Origin: Vicia villosa
Taxonomy: Eukaryota; Streptophyta; Magnoliopsida; Fabales; Fabaceae
DNA length: 64,000 bases
Direction: 5' to 3'
NCBI RefSeq assembly: GCF_029867415.1
Contig: NW_026705226.1
Span: 868,001 to 932,000, forward strand
The notes beneath the pieces were generated by a model, which was not told the DNA's origin, did not search any database, and worked only from the letters and a program-made list of their open reading frames with translations. The translations under genes and the position numbers were made by a program. Positions within the stretch are counted from its first letter, which is position 1, and every line of letters begins with the position of its first letter. Shown here in pieces: positions 47,619 through 61,562 of this stretch.

Positions 47619-49091
47619 CTATTGATGTGTTTGCACCATTTCTTTCTTTAAAGCTTCTGCCATTCCCTCATTCCCTTGTCTAATATACCCATCAATAAAA
47701 GCTTCATATATAGTCGAACTCAGTTCAAACCCTTTTCCTACCATCTCTGCCTGAAGCTTCAACGCTTCTTCCATTCTCCCCTCAAAAGACAACCCCTTAA
47801 TCAAGGCCTCATAACTCTTCTCCTTCGGAACCATATCAAACTTAGCAACTCCACTCCTGAAAAACTCCATACCTTCTTCAACCCTACCTCTATCACAAAG
47901 TAACCTAACCACCATATCAAGGATCAATGCATCAGGTCTAAAATCCTTCCTGCACATATCCTTGTAAACAAGAACAGCCGAATCAACATCCTCGACATTA
48001 CAGTACCCCTTAACAAGATTCTCACAAGTCGAAACCGTTGCATCAATACCAACCAATCCCATTTCTCTGAAAAACTCCTCAGCTTTTCCAACATCACCAA
48101 TCTTACAAAACCCACCAATTATGGTATTAAAACTAACCACATCAGGCTCAATTTCCTTCTTTCTCATTTCCTTCCACATCTTTTCACAATCTCCCATCCT
48201 CCCTCCCTCACAAAACGCAGTCATCAATAAACTATAACTATAAGCATTAGGATCACAATTCATTTCACACATTTCACCCCAAATTTCCTCAACCTTCTCC
48301 ATCAAACCATTTTGATAACAACACAACATCAATGTATTAAAAGTATGCACATTAGGGGTAACAACTCTAAAACCCCTTTTGGAAAAATCATATTTTTCTT
48401 CATCTAACCTAAAAAACTCCCGGTAAATCTCATACCCTACATCCACCCCCAATTTTCTACAAACCCTAGAAATCAAAGAATTCAAAGTCATAACCTTGGG
48501 GCTAATCCCACGGGAGAGTAACATTCTAGTAATTTCAACCGAAGGTTCAATTTTTCTAGACTGCAAACACGCTTCAATCAACAAATCAAAAACAAAAGGA
48601 GCAGAGCCACAATCTCGATAAGACTTGACAAGAATCTCAAAAAGCTTCACCGGCGTCTCGGTCTCGGAGTTGAGAAGAGCGGTTCTGATGGTGTTGTATG
48701 CGTGTGAGTAGAGACGACCACGTGCGAGGATGTGGATGATGGTGGAGTAGGAGGAGAGGCTGTGGTGACAGAGTGATTTGGATTTGGTCCATTGGTAGAA
48801 GTGAAGTGCGAGGTGGGGTTTGTTGTTGAGGTGGAGAGTGATTTGGGTGAAATCGGTAGGGTTGAAGCCGTTTGGGTAGAGGGAATGGAGAGTGTTCCAG
48901 CGGGATTTGGAACGTTGGTTGGTGAGGATTGAAACTGCGGAAGTTACAGCAATTTGTTGGTGTTGTTGTTGATGTGAAGAAGAAGATGGAGAAGATGATG
49001 ATGAGAAGAAGAGGGTTAAGGGTTTTAGTAATTTGAAATTGAGAGGTTTGTGTAAGTGTTTAGCTATTTGAAGTTCACAGGTTTGAGCCAT
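47619..49091 (-). CDS. P-type pentatricopeptide repeat (PPR) protein
   Basis: A single-exon frame of 490 residues from the Met at 49091. An in-frame Met at 49274 would add 61 residues; the inner start is preferred because it is directly followed by an organelle-type, Ser-rich basic N-terminus (FFSSSSSPSSSS and Gln/His run, residues about 29-48). From about residue 195 there are at least seven tandem PPR motifs of about 35 residues, such as NVHTFNTLMLCCYQNGL, DVVSFNTIIGGFCKIG and KSYEALIKGLSFEGR. No E, E+ or DYW editing domain follows, so it is P class: an RNA-binding protein of mitochondria or chloroplasts acting in RNA stability, splicing or translation. It resembles the Arabidopsis At2g15980 type from memory. 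The frame is intact. Confidence 0.92.
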   Translation of the reverse strand: MAQTCELQIAKHLHKPLNFKLLKPLTLFFSSSSSPSSSSHQQQHQQIAVTSAVSILTNQRSKSRWNTLHSLYPNGFNPTDFTQITLHLNNKPHLALHFYQWTKSKSLCHHSLSSYSTIIHILARGRLYSHAYNTIRTALLNSETETPVKLFEILVKSYRDCGSAPFVFDLLIEACLQSRKIEPSVEITRMLLSRGISPKVMTLNSLISRVCRKLGVDVGYEIYREFFRLDEEKYDFSKRGFRVVTPNVHTFNTLMLCCYQNGLMEKVEEIWGEMCEMNCDPNAYSYSLLMTAFCEGGRMGDCEKMWKEMRKKEIEPDVVSFNTIIGGFCKIGDVGKAEEFFREMGLVGIDATVSTCENLVKGYCNVEDVDSAVLVYKDMCRKDFRPDALILDMVVRLLCDRGRVEEGMEFFRSGVAKFDMVPKEKSYEALIKGLSFEGRMEEALKLQAEMVGKGFELSSTIYEAFIDGYIRQGNEGMAEALKKEMVQTHQ

Positions 49092-49274
49092 TAAAACTGA
49101 TATATCTGCATTCAAAACAATCACTGAAAGTGAATCGCGGTTTCTAACACGAGGGGTGTGAAGCTTCGAAAATTTAAGAAAGGAGAAAGAAATTGAAGAG
49201 AGGGTGTGGCAAGTGAAGAGGGTGTTGGGTTGGGAAGTGAGGGAAATGAAAATGGAGAAGCAGATCAGTTGCAA

Positions 49275-49590
49275 CTCGAAGTGAGCTGTTAGTTTATGTT
49301 TGGAGTTAATGGAGTTAAGGCGTTAAGGGTTTGTCTCCTTGATTAACATGTCTCTCTTTCTATTTTTTTTTGTTATAATTATCGTTCTGAATATTTTGTT
49401 GTCAATTTTCATTTAATCCTATTTAGAGGGTATGTAATGGAACCATTAATTAATTTATGTAAGTTTTTAATTTTATTTTATTTTTATTTTTTTTTAAGTT
49501 CTTATATGCCACTTTTTGGTTGGCGTTGGACATTGACTGACGCTAAAATTGTGTTAAAAAAATCCTGTGTGAATAATGTTGCTGACTTGA
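49275..49590. other. Spacer upstream of the PPR gene
   Basis: AT-rich; no feature seen other than the presumed promoter side of the PPR gene. Confidence 0.4.
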
Positions 49591-51017
49591 CTTTTGTTTT
49601 TTAATTGTTATTTTTTTAATTGTTATTATGACACTGATTATTATACGTGGAATTGTAACACGAGGGTTAATAAAATGAGGGAAGAAATTAAGGATGGTTT
49701 AGACTTTGAAGAGGTATTTATATCGATTGTTAGAATTGAAACCATTAGATTAGTTGTTGGTATTTCTAATAACAATAATTGGTCCATCTATCAAATGGAT
49801 GTCAAATATACATTTTTGAACGGACGCTTGGAGAGGAAGTATATGTAGAGCAGCCCCTTGATTTTGTTGTGAAAAACTAAGAGTCAATGTTCTACGAGTT
49901 GAATAAAGTGTTGTACAGTTTGAAACAAGATCCAAGAGCTTGGCACAAGAGGATAAATGGTTTCTTAAAGGAGATTGGCTTCAAGAAGTATGTATTTGAA
50001 CATGGCGTGTATGTGAAGACAGATACAAGTGAATGTGTGATTATCCTTTGTCTATATGTAGAGGATTTGTTGATTACGAGCAGCGACAAAAGTGTATTTC
50101 TAAGTTCATGAGTGAGCTTATGAAAGAGTTTGAGATGACCGACCTTAACCTCATGACATACTTTCTTAGTATTGAGTTTCACAAGTCCAAGAAGGGACTG
50201 CTCATGCACCAAAGAAGATGTGCGCTTGAGATTTTGAAGAAGTTTGAAATGGAGCATTGTAATCTTGCCATTACACCGGCTGAACCAAGGTTACAAGTGT
50301 CTAAGAATGAGGATGAGAAAAAGGTGAATCCAACTCAGTATAGGAGGCTGATTGGATCCTTTTGATACTTATGGAATATGCGATCGTATTTTGCGTTTAA
50401 TGTCAGTATTGTGAGTAGATTCATGGAGAGACCAAGGGTGTCACACTTGGCAGCAGTCAAGAGGATTCTACGATACGACAAAAGATATATTGGCTGCGGA
50501 ATTCTCTTTCTCGCAGCGGACACGAGAAAAATGCAAATTACTTGATTTTACCGATTCAATTGGTTGGAGATAAAGATGATCAAAAATATACATCTGGATA
50601 CATATTTATGTTTGGTGGAACACCAATCTTATGGTGTTTGAAGAATGAACCAGTAGTAGCACTCTCGTCTTATGAGGCTGAGTATATTGTCGCTTCGTTG
50701 TGTGCGTGCTAAGTCGTGTGGCTAATGAATCTATTAAAGGAGTTGGGCTGCGATGAGGGTGACACTATCAAGCTCTTGGTTGATAACATTTCCGCTATAA
50801 ACCTTGCTAAGAACCCAATTGCACACGGGAGGAGCAAGCATATTGAGATGATGTTTCACTACTTGAGAGAGCTTGTTAGTGAAGGAAGATTGAGATTGGG
50901 ATATTGTAGAAGTGAAGACCAAGTGGCTGCTTTGTTTACTAAGGGAGTCACAATTGAAGTGTTCAAGAGATTGAAGATGAACATGCGCATGGAAGACTTC
51001 AAATACTTGAATTAAGG
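49591..51017 (+). pseudogene. Ty1/copia reverse transcriptase-RNase H fragment (copy A)
   Basis: Pieces in order: ISIVRIETIRLVVGI ... YQMDVKYTFLNGRL (49680-49845), LNKVLYSLKQDPRAWHKRI (49887-50111), YFLSIEFHKSKKGL (50033-50365, another frame) and RNase H (ALSSYEAEY; INLAKNPIAHGRSKHIE; VAALFTKG) to 51015. Several stops and frameshifts are present. Gag, protease and integrase are absent. From 50284 on it is duplicated at 60510. Confidence 0.85.
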
Positions 51018-51022
51018 TGGTG

Positions 51023-51413
51023 TGTTAAGTGAAAGTTGACAATTCAAGTGCTGTAATCGGTAACCACGAACCTATAACTGGTTACATGCATATGAAAAAG
51101 TCAAATAAGTTAAAGAAAACGGTTATGCATTCGCATTAACCGGTTACCACTGTTAATATTTTAAGATTTTTAGCAACGGTAACCAGGTACAGGTTTGTGT
51201 AACCGATTACAGACATACAAATTTAATTTTTTCAGCTATTTGACTTGTTGTTGTGTCCTAATCTACTTGTAACTGTTTAAATACGTTAAAGATATTATTA
51301 TCAATGTTAATCAATGTTAATGCAAATATACATTCTCATTATCAATTATATTCTTTTTCTAATTGTCTATCCCTCTCTCTTACTTTCCACGTTCAAACCC
51401 TAAAATTTTACCA
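51023..51413 (+). repeat. LTR of the copia fragment (copy A)
   Basis: It follows the purine run TTAAGGTGG after the RNase H stop. It starts TGTTAAGTGAAAG and probably ends TTTTACCA. It contains several copies of GTAACCGG/TAACCGATTAC-like words. The matching copy is 61239-61562. Confidence 0.65.
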
Positions 51414-51659
51414 ATTAAATGATTTGAAATTCTAAGAACATGATGTATCTTACAACATCCTGAAAATAAATCATCCATTTAATTCTAAGTTATTAGATGA
51501 TAAATTGAATTATCACCTGAATCATACATCCACCTACATGATGCAAATATTATTATCCATACACAATTCTACTTTTTCAAAAAAAAAGGCAAAATAACAA
51601 CTCTAATATTTTCTGCCAAGAGTTTATTGAAACTTGGTTTAGCCATAATAAATTAAACA

Positions 51660-53801
51660 CTACATCTTGACGACAACTTTCACACAATTGGGCTGTTTCA
51701 ATAACTCAAATCCTTTGTTTATATCTACCAAAGAGACCTCATGTGTGGAAAGTTCTTCAAGAGGAAATTCCTGTAAAATGGTAAATAATCAATGTTATAA
51801 AACACTTTAATAAAGAGCCGTTTCAAGATTTTAGAAACACTAAATTTGTCCGATGTAGTTTACTTATGGCAAAATAAATAAATATTATATTTAACCGTGA
51901 CTAATATTTTATAGAATCCTATTTGATCAAGTCAAAATTCATATGTGATAAATTAAAAACTTGTTCGGTAACCCGTCTTACACGTTCTCATAGACCGCCC
52001 TACTTAACCAAAGTTCACTCATAATAAATTTAGATCATATGCAATACCCCGTCTTACACGTCCTGAAAGACGATGATGCTTCTAATTCTATATCTCATTT
52101 ACAATGAAAAAAATGAGATTACCTGTTTTTGACATTTGTGAGCAATGATGGAAAGATCTGATTTGGCTTTTATACCTCCAAAAACAGAACCTTTTAAGGT
52201 TCTACCAAACTGAATAGCACGAACTCCTAACGGTACAACAGGTTCAGCTCCTATTCCAACTGCAATTGTTTTGCCTGTTCCCTATTTACATCAAGTATAC
52301 AAAAATTTAAAACCACAAAATTGGAATCAAATATTAGAAGGAAACTTGTCCGCAAATCCTATCTCAAATGACATAATACTGCTAGGTTGAACACTTGGTC
52401 AACACCCTCACCAGCGTTCAAACTTTGGTACTCACGATTGTCTGTGTAAATTTCCACTGATTACCACTTTGACTATAGATAAAAAAAATACTATGAGACA
52501 ATATTAATTACCATTTTTGTGGCTTCCATAGATTCAGTAACCAAAGATGCAACACCTGTGCATTCAATACAATAATCCACACCCATTCCAGTTAACTCTT
52601 TAACCAAATCAGAAGCCGATTTATCAGAAACATTACTATTTATAAAATGAGTCATTCCAAAAGCCTCTCCTTTTTCTTTCTTCATCTCGTTTATATCAAC
52701 ACCAATTATCTTACTTGCTCCCATCATCTTGGCTCCACTTATCGCCTGCATGCAAACAAGCACCACAAATTCCAAATCAACTTTCAAACAAGATAAAATC
52801 AATGAAATTAAATTAAACGATTACTTTTAAATTTTCATACCCCTAATCCAACAGCACCAAGACCAAAAACAGCCACAGTTGAACCAGTTTCAACAATGGC
52901 TTCTTTCCAAGAAGCTCCGTAACCAGTTGAAAAACCACATGAGATGAAACTAGCATAAGGTAGATTAATGGTTGGATCAACTTTGACAAGGTAGTTGACA
53001 TCAACAACCACATACTCTGACCATGTAGCACAGCTCAAAACATGGTACAGTGTTTGACCTCGTACAGACAACCTCGAAGTGTTGTCCGGCATTAAACCAG
53101 TCAATCTCACAGGATGTGTCAAACATAAATTAGTTTTCCCTGAAACACAATTCTCACATTCTCCACAGTCCACACTCTCCTATGTATGTCGGAATTATCA
53201 AATCACCTTCCTTTAGATTCGTTATTTCATCACCAACACTTTCTACAACACTGCACCATTTACACAAGATTCATAATCGAGATATATGTAAAATTACTAT
53301 ACACAAAAAAAAAATTATTGGAGCATGCAAGTTTTACCCTATTCCTTCGTGTCCAAGTGCTAGAGGAAACTGATTCTGCAAATGAATTAATAGTAAACAA
53401 TTTTATTATTAATACTTGATACTGTTGTTCACTGTTTTTATGATAAAGATCCATTATATGGACGGAAATCGCGAAAGTCTTTACACGACCATAAGTGGGA
53501 CCATTATTTAAGGATAGAAATGATGTGAGTAACTAACATGTGGAAATCCTTGAAGACTTGAGATGTCTGTGTGGCAGATACTGGAACACAGCATCTTAAC
53601 ACGAACTTCTGTTGCCTTTGGTGGATCTACTTGAATCTCTTCCACAGTCACTCCCTTTCCTACACCCCAGCATATAGCAGCTACAATATTCCAATAGAAA
53701 TAAATATATGAATCATAGAAATTATGTTATGAGTTTATGAATGATATGATATACGTATAGTACGTACCTTTGCATGTAATAACCTGTTTGGCTCTAGACA
53801 T
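51660..53801 (-). pseudogene. Alcohol dehydrogenase-like gene, copy A, frameshifted in exon 4
   Basis: Seven exons with GT/AG borders: 53801-53768, 53680-53538, 53375-53338, 53250-52841, 52745-52512, 52281-52123, 51770-51660. Without the lesion all phases agree and would give 373 residues, normal for zinc-dependent medium-chain alcohol dehydrogenases. Present are the catalytic-zinc Cys (CSSICHTD), GHEGIG, the second catalytic Cys (SCGFSTGYG), the NAD-binding GLGAVGLG and the Asp of GVDIN. A 7-bp duplication near 53163-53175 breaks the frame in the structural-zinc lobe (CGECENC...C), with a TGA a few codons later, leaving about 103 residues. Copy B lacks this insertion. The closest type is the plant ADH-like group rather than classical ADH1. 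Confidence 0.88.
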
Positions 53802-53876
53802 TGTAGATAGAAATTTGAAGTTGGGTTGCCAAAAAGAGAGATTGTGTGGTTTGCTGGGATGCTACTGCTGCACTTT

Positions 53877-53884
53877 CTTTTATA
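53877..53884 (-). promoter_or_regulatory. TATA box of ADH-like copy A
   Basis: TATAAAAG on the minus strand lies 76-83 bp upstream of the ATG at 53801, a fitting distance for a plant promoter with a short leader. Confidence 0.55.
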
Positions 53885-54484
53885 GCTAGAAAGAAAAGAT
53901 TGATATTTTGTTAACTTCTTGGAAAGAAAAGTAGCATGTTACATGTTTGTGATTGAGTTGCCAAATGCGAAACGTAAAAGCTGGACTAAATAAGATGTAT
54001 TCAATTCAACACCAAAAAGTAAACTGAGTACAAACCAAAGTTCAAAGTTAAAGACTTAATTCATATAAGCTTTTAATATAGTTAAATCATTAAATTATTA
54101 AAAATATATTTTTTTAATGATAATTATGTCAATGATTCTACATAATTGTATTTTTATTTGTACCTTCTAGATTTATCAAAGTGCATGTAGAAATCAATAT
54201 ACTGAAATAATACAAAATCAATTAGTATTATTAAGTGCTAGTAAGAGGCGGTTGCTTTCGCACGGATTAAAATTGTGAACCATTTATGTAAGATAGAGTG
54301 GATCCAAATTTAAAATTTTAAAAATAAAATAAAGAAAATTTAGAGATTGTGCAACAATTTGTTTATTTTGAAACAGAGAAATAGAAATAAAACGACTTTG
54401 TTTCTTTTTTAACAAAAAAATACAAAATATTAGGAACCAATCACTAGTTGATTTGGTGGTGATTGACATTAGATTTGATAAGTA
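53885..54484. other. Spacer upstream of ADH-like copy A
   Basis: AT-rich; no feature is supported. Confidence 0.4.
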
Positions 54485-54916
54485 TAGGGCCGGCCCTGGA
54501 CCTGGGCAAGCAGGCCCACAGGCCAGGGCCTAAAAAATATGGGGCCTCAATTTTGAAAGTTATTAAAAAATAATAATACTGAAAAATATAATACATACTA
54601 ATTAGCAAAATTGTTTGACAGCGTAATACTTCTAGCTAGAGCTGTCAAATGGACCGGCCCGGCCCAGCCCGCTTCGGCCCGATGGGCCAACGTGTTTCAA
54701 TGGGCTGGCCCGGCCCAGTCTAATTGCTAAATGGGCCACATAAAATGAGCCCGACCCATTTTTCAAAGGCCCGTGCGGCCCGATGGGCTAGCCCGTCCCG
54801 TATTTCAATATTATAATTTTAATTTTATAAAAAGGATGTAATGGATAAATGCAATACAACATAAGTAAAAAGTCATCATAAACGTATATAAGTGATGTTT
54901 AAAATATTTATCCACA

Positions 54917-55209
<293 letters not shown>

Positions 55210-55679
55210 CACAAAATCATCCATGTAAAAGTATAAAGTAACTTAATATTATCACCAATACTTATCAAATTTTTTCTACATCTCACAACCATTTCCTTGA
55301 TCACATCATTTTGAAAATATATGTTGATCCTCTTTAACTTTTCTTTATAACTTGAAAACACATTTATAAAATCATATCTTATCTCAATCTTTTTTTAATG
55401 GGTCAGCCCGAAGCCCGCTTGGCCCGGCCCGGCTCATAAAAAACATAGGCCTGGTGGACTGGCCTAAAAAGACAGGGTCGTCTTTTTTTAAGGTATTTTG
55501 CGGCCCAACCCGCGCTAAATTGTAGGGCTTATGGGCCGGCCCAATATGCCGAGCCCATTTTGACAGCTCTACTTCTAGCCTAGTGGCTTAGTTATTCCTC
55601 AGGAAACCTGTTGTCATAGGTTCAATTCCTCTTGCTTTCCAAATTTTTGAACACTTCATTTTTGCTTTATTTAGAAATA

Positions 55680-55858
55680 GGATAAAGCTAACATGTGCCC
55701 CAAGGGCACATGTTAAAAAACTTAAATATAGTAAATTTGTATTGGAAAACGTAATAAAAACATTAATTATAAATTTTTTATGAAAACAATGCACAATTGA
55801 AACAATTTCTACATTTAGCTATTAACATGTGCCCTTAGGGGACATGTTAGCATGACCC
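55680..55858. mobile_element. Mutator-type MITE, 179 bp
   Basis: Ends GGATAAAGCTAACATGTGCCCC and GGGGACATGTTAGCATGACCC (shortened view) are flanked by a perfect 9-bp duplication TTAGAAATA (55671-55679, 55859-55867). It shares end words with 14280-14519. Confidence 0.85.
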
Positions 55859-56678
55859 TTAGAAATATTATACTGCACTTTACATGACAATAAGTTAAAT
55901 TCTGGTTCATATTTAAAGCCATCATTTTAAAAGGAAAACTTAGTTAATTATATCTAATAATTACCATTTTCAATAAATTCTTGATATAATTATTGTCATA
56001 AATAGGATTTTTCAAATTTTAATTATAAAATAATGTTTATATAATCAATTAAAATTTATAATATATTTTAAATCAAATTTTATTTTCGATAATTATTTAT
56101 TCTAACTCTTATAATTTTATCTTAATTTATTTTAGTATAAATTTTAAAGACTATTCATATGTTATTATAGTTAAATATTTTAAAAGTTTATCATACATTT
56201 ACTTATTTATTATCAAATTCATTATCATTTATGCTTTGATTTATTATTTTTTTAACTTAAAAATAAATTTGTTACCAATCAGACAAACCTTCGTATTAGG
56301 ACCGGAGCATGGTTTAGGCCTACTCCTATATTTCCTAATCATATGACTTGATTTTCCGTAATTAAAGCATGAGAAAACACCATTTTTATTTCTGTGAGAT
56401 GGTGGATATTGCCTATAAATTGGAACAATTAAGGCCCTTAAAAGATTCTCATTATTAATTTAGTTAATCATATTGCGATTTTGAATTCTTTAATGATTTG
56501 TAGATGACTTCTTATTCGCGTTGAAAATCTTTTTGTTGTTAGAAACAACCAAGACTTCATATTTTTGATCTTGTCTCGGAGATTCCTCTTCATTTTTTAG
56601 GCGAGTAAAAAGTGGTTTTTTGTTTGTTAGGGGTCCGTTATTTTATTTGTCCTGGGCCTCTAAAAAGTCGGGACCGGT

Positions 56679-56680
<2 letters not shown>

Positions 56681-56761
<81 letters not shown>
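56681..56761. repeat. (TA)n microsatellite
   Basis: A pure run between the GGACCGGTCC end and the inverted-repeat element at 56763. Confidence 0.95.
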
Positions 56762-57211
<450 letters not shown>

Positions 57212-57239
57212 AAGATCAAATGACACCAAGGTGTCAAAG

Positions 57240-57945
57240 TAGGGATGACAACAAAACCCATACCCGCCGGTAAACAGCTGAACCCGCCCCGAAGTTGACG
57301 GGAAAAACCCGCTTTGATTGAGTTTGGGTTCGGGTTTGGATTTTTCCCGGTTACAAAATATGGGGTCGGGTCGGGTAATGGGGACACTAGTATCCACCCC
57401 GAACCCGTCCCGTTTTTTTTTTGGCTGTATACCACTGGTTTAGTCCGGTTCGGGGGCGAGTTCTGGCATCAAGTGGTTCCATCCTCCTCCCGATCGCAGT
57501 TGCGGGGGATCGAACCGTGGTTCTCCCTACCAAGTCAAGCGCCAATCACCACTGGACCAACTAACGATTGGTCCCGTCCCGTTTATTTCATTCTATATAT
57601 TATTATATATTTTTGATAGAATAATAAATACATAGCCAAAGTTTTGATATTTTGATTTAAATTTATTATTTAAAACATTTGAAATGTATATATGATTTTT
57701 TTAAAATTGTTTCATTTTATTATTTATAAAGTAATTTAATTTTGAAAACAATAAATATTTGTATTAAAAAATTGATTTTACTAAATGGATGATGGTGGCG
57801 CGGGGATACCCGAACCCGTTTTGGTCGGGTTTGAGTTTTAATTCTCCATCCCCGTTTGAATTTGGGGCGGGGAATGGAGATTGTTTTGGGATTCGGGTTT
57901 GGGGGAGGTAATAATCGTCCCCGACCCGCCTCGTTGCCATTCCTA
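57240..57945. mobile_element. hAT-type non-autonomous element, 706 bp
   Basis: TAGGGATGACAAC / GTTGCCATTCCTA ends are flanked by a perfect 8-bp duplication TGTCAAAG (57232-57239, 57946-57953). It shares end sequence and GGGTTCGGG-rich flanks with 23908-24514, so it belongs to the same family. It holds a SINE. Confidence 0.92.
57413..57572 (-). mobile_element. tRNA-derived SINE, about 160 bp
   Basis: The minus strand starts near the A box (TTAGTTGGTCCAGTGGTG) and has a B box (GGTTCGATCCCCC). It ends in a poly-A tail (a T run at 57413-57422 on the plus strand). The duplication CCCGTCCCG, extending into TTT, lies at 57404-57412 and 57573-57581. It inserted into the hAT element. Confidence 0.88.
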
Positions 57946-58148
57946 TGTCAAAGTTTAATTTGACATCAAATCTCGACCGTTAAAATAATTGATCAAACGG
58001 TGATGCTAAATAGCCTATTTTTTAGGAGAAAAATATGCTATGTATTTGTTTATTATTATTTTATTTTATTTAGCATCACCATTTGATCAATCATTTTAAC
58101 GATCGAGATCTGATGTCAAATTAAACTTTGACACCTTGATGTCATTTG

Positions 58149-58846
<698 letters not shown>

Positions 58847-59150
58847 CACTACTACGAAAAAGGTATTTAATAACGGTTGAAAAAAATATTTAATCACGTA
58901 GGGCCCAACGTTGTTATGTGGAGTAGTAAATGTGTTACTTACAATCACGGTCCTAGGACCGTTGTAGTATACTAGAAAGCACACACGATATCACAAGTTC
59001 ACAACGGTTAGCTAACTCAACCGTTGTGATAGACCTAAAGGCGCAAGTTCTTAGCAGCGACATTTTGGAGTTTCTATTTTTCTAGCGTTCAATATACAAC
59101 CACAATTAATTTTCTTAACCGTTGTCAAAATATATGTTGTTTTTAACAAA
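58847..59150 (+). mobile_element. Possible CACTA transposon end
   Basis: The sequence starts CACTACTACGAAAAAGG, followed by subterminal copies of AACGGTT / ACAACGG in both orientations up to about 59130. This is typical of En/Spm-type ends. The other terminus was not found in the window. Confidence 0.5.
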
Positions 59151-60509
59151 GGAATCATATGCTTTTAAAAATATACACTCATTTGTGAATTGAATATCAA
59201 AACTTGTATTACATTGATGACAAAATTTCATTAGAAATCAAACAACCTACAATGTACAGACGAGAACATCAAATTATGCATAAGAAGGAGTTGAAGGAAT
59301 ATCAAAAAAGGGAAAAAGAAATTTGAAAGGATAAATTAGATGTACTTATCCAACAGCTCGAGGTAGCTAGTCATCTAGAAGATATTTCCAACTTCCAAGA
59401 GAATAAAACGTGGAGATTTAAAGAAGAAATAATTGGAAGGAAATTTGACATGCGTACAAATCTTTTGGCTTTTAGACTTTCATAGATCAGAGAAGAGGAA
59501 GCGTCAGAAGAGCAATACGAAAACTGAAAAACCTCTTTGAACCACAACACAAAAAGAACTTCAACCATAGAAATGAGAGAAGAAGAAGAAGAATCAAAAT
59601 GAGTACTTATGTTGAAACTACATAAAAAAAATCAGAGAAGAGGAACAACCAAAACACAAAACGAGTACTTCATCCAATGCTGAGAGAACATAAGCTGATG
59701 TGGTTGCAGAGGTTCAAGTTGTTGAAAGAGACCCTGCTCCGAAACCTTTAAGACCCGAGAGAGCGCTCAGAAAGAGGAGATCAAGAAGGAGAAGGGTGAA
59801 AAGGCCAGTCATCCTCGATTTTGATGATGATGATGAAACAGATTATACTTGGTCAAACTTTCTCTCAGTCAAAGAATTTAGATATGATTAATAATAATTT
59901 ATTTAATGAAATTTTTTGTAAGTTTTTACTTTGTCAAACTTTTTGTAAGTTTATTGAATGAATTTTTTTATTTGTCAGCTTAGAGTTACATCTAAAATCT
60001 AGGACTTTCTTATATAATTAAGGTTTCTTATATGCTACTAAATCAAAACTCAGGTGCAACAATATGAAAATACAGTAAAATATTTAGAAATTATAACACA
60101 CCAAAATTTAAACCAAAAACATATCCATAAACTAAAGCATATTCATAACAAAAATATAACTCTAAACCTTAAGCATATGCATATCCATCACACCAATATA
60201 ATATTTTTGTTCACTTCTATATCCAACATAAAAATCAAAAGCATATGAAACATGTACAATACACAACATGAACACAAAAAAAATAATATACAAACGATAA
60301 ATATGAACCAAGAAAAATATACAACATTGAACGGTAAATATGAAATAGACCATGCTTCTATTGTCGTCTCTGGTTTGCTTGTTCGCCTAGGGCATTTTAT
60401 GAAAGAAATGCATAATAAGTTTTGTTTTAATTTATCAGTAAAATCTTTAACCAAGGTTGAGTCAATCCACCATTATTAAATCATTTTCAATAATGAACTT
60501 AAGTGACAC
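59151..60509. other. Spacer without supported genes
   Basis: A short Arg/Lys-rich open frame at 59700-59891 and AT-rich frames at 60054-60479 have no recognisable domain. The segment ends where the duplicated copia fragment begins. Confidence 0.4.
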
Positions 60510-61233
60510 AAACCAAGGTTCAGGTGTCTAAGAATGAGGATGAGCAAAAGGTGAATCCAACTCAGTATAGGAGGCTGATTGAATCCTCCTGTTACTTTCA
60601 TATTTGGCGTTTAGTGTCAGTATTGTGAGTAGATTCATGGAGAGACCAAGGGTGTCTCACTTGGCAGCAGTCAAGAGGATTCTACGATATGACAAAGGAT
60701 ATATTAGCTACGGAATTCTCTTCCCCGCAGCGGACATGGGAAAAAATGCAATTTATTTGGTTTTACCGATTCAATTGGTGTAGAGATAAAGATGATTGAA
60801 AATATACAACTGGATACATCTTTATGTTTGGTGGAACACCAATCCTATGGTGTTCGAAGAAGGAACCGGTAGTAGCACTCTCGTCTTATGAGATCGTGTA
60901 TATTTTCGCTTCGTTGTGTGCGTGCTAAGCCGTGTGGCTAATGAATCTATTGAAGGAGTTGGGTTGCGATGAGGGTGACATTATAACGCTCTTGGTTGAT
61001 AACGTTTCCGCTATAAACCTTGCTAAGAACCCAATTGCACACGGGAGGAGCAAGTATATTGAGATAAGGTTTCACTACTTGAGAGAGCTTGTTAGTGAAG
61101 GAAGATTGAGATTAAGATATTATAGAAGTGAAGACCAAGTGACTGCTTTGTTTACTAAGGGAGTCACAATAGAAGTGTTTAAGAGATTGAAGATGAACAT
61201 GAGCATGAAAAACTTCGAGCACTTGAATTAAGG
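60510..61233 (+). pseudogene. Ty1/copia fragment (copy B of the duplicated segment)
   Basis: Matches 50284-51017 at high identity, including the RNase H end (INLAKNPIAHGRSK; LFTKG). The reverse transcriptase part starts abruptly in mid-domain, so the duplication breakpoint lies here. Stops and frameshifts are as in copy A, plus its own. Confidence 0.85.
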
Positions 61234-61238
61234 TGGCG

Positions 61239-61562
61239 TGTTAAGTGAAAGTTGACAATTCAAGTGTTGTAACCGGTAACCACAAACATATGCATGTGAA
61301 AACGGTTATGCATTCGCAGTAACCGATTACCACTGTTAATATTTTAAGATTTTTAGCAGCAGTAACTGATTACAGGTTTGTGTAACCGATTACAAACACA
61401 CAAATTTAGTTTTTCAGCTATTTGACTTATTGTTGTGTTTCAATCTACTTGTAATTATTTACATACCTTAGAGATACTATTATAATGTTATCAATTATAT
61501 TTTTTTCTAATTGTCTATCCATCTCTCTTACTCTCCACGTTGAAACCCTCAAATTTTACCAA
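61239..61562 (+). repeat. LTR of the copia fragment (copy B)
   Basis: Matches 51023-51413 with several small deletions, including loss of about 30 bp near 61288 and loss of a TCAATGTTAA repeat near 61490. Confidence 0.65.

Larger units (their letters stand above)
50284..53950 (+). repeat. Segmental duplication, unit A
   Basis: Same order and orientation as 60510-64000: copia 3' end, LTR, spacer, ADH-like gene in reverse. The left breakpoint is inside copia reverse transcriptase, at the shared word AACCAAGGTT. The right end of the duplicated unit is not visible because copy B runs off the window; the extent of unit A beyond exon 3 is inferred. Confidence 0.75.

Noticed and set aside
55585..55640. 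Possible SINE or tRNA fragment (TAGTGGCTTAG, then AGGTTCAATTCCTC)
   Set aside because: A and B box words are present, but there is no tail, duplication or second copy in the window.
59700..59891. Arg/Lys-rich open frame of 63 codons
   Set aside because: No recognisable domain, no splice partners, AT-rich surroundings; likely chance.
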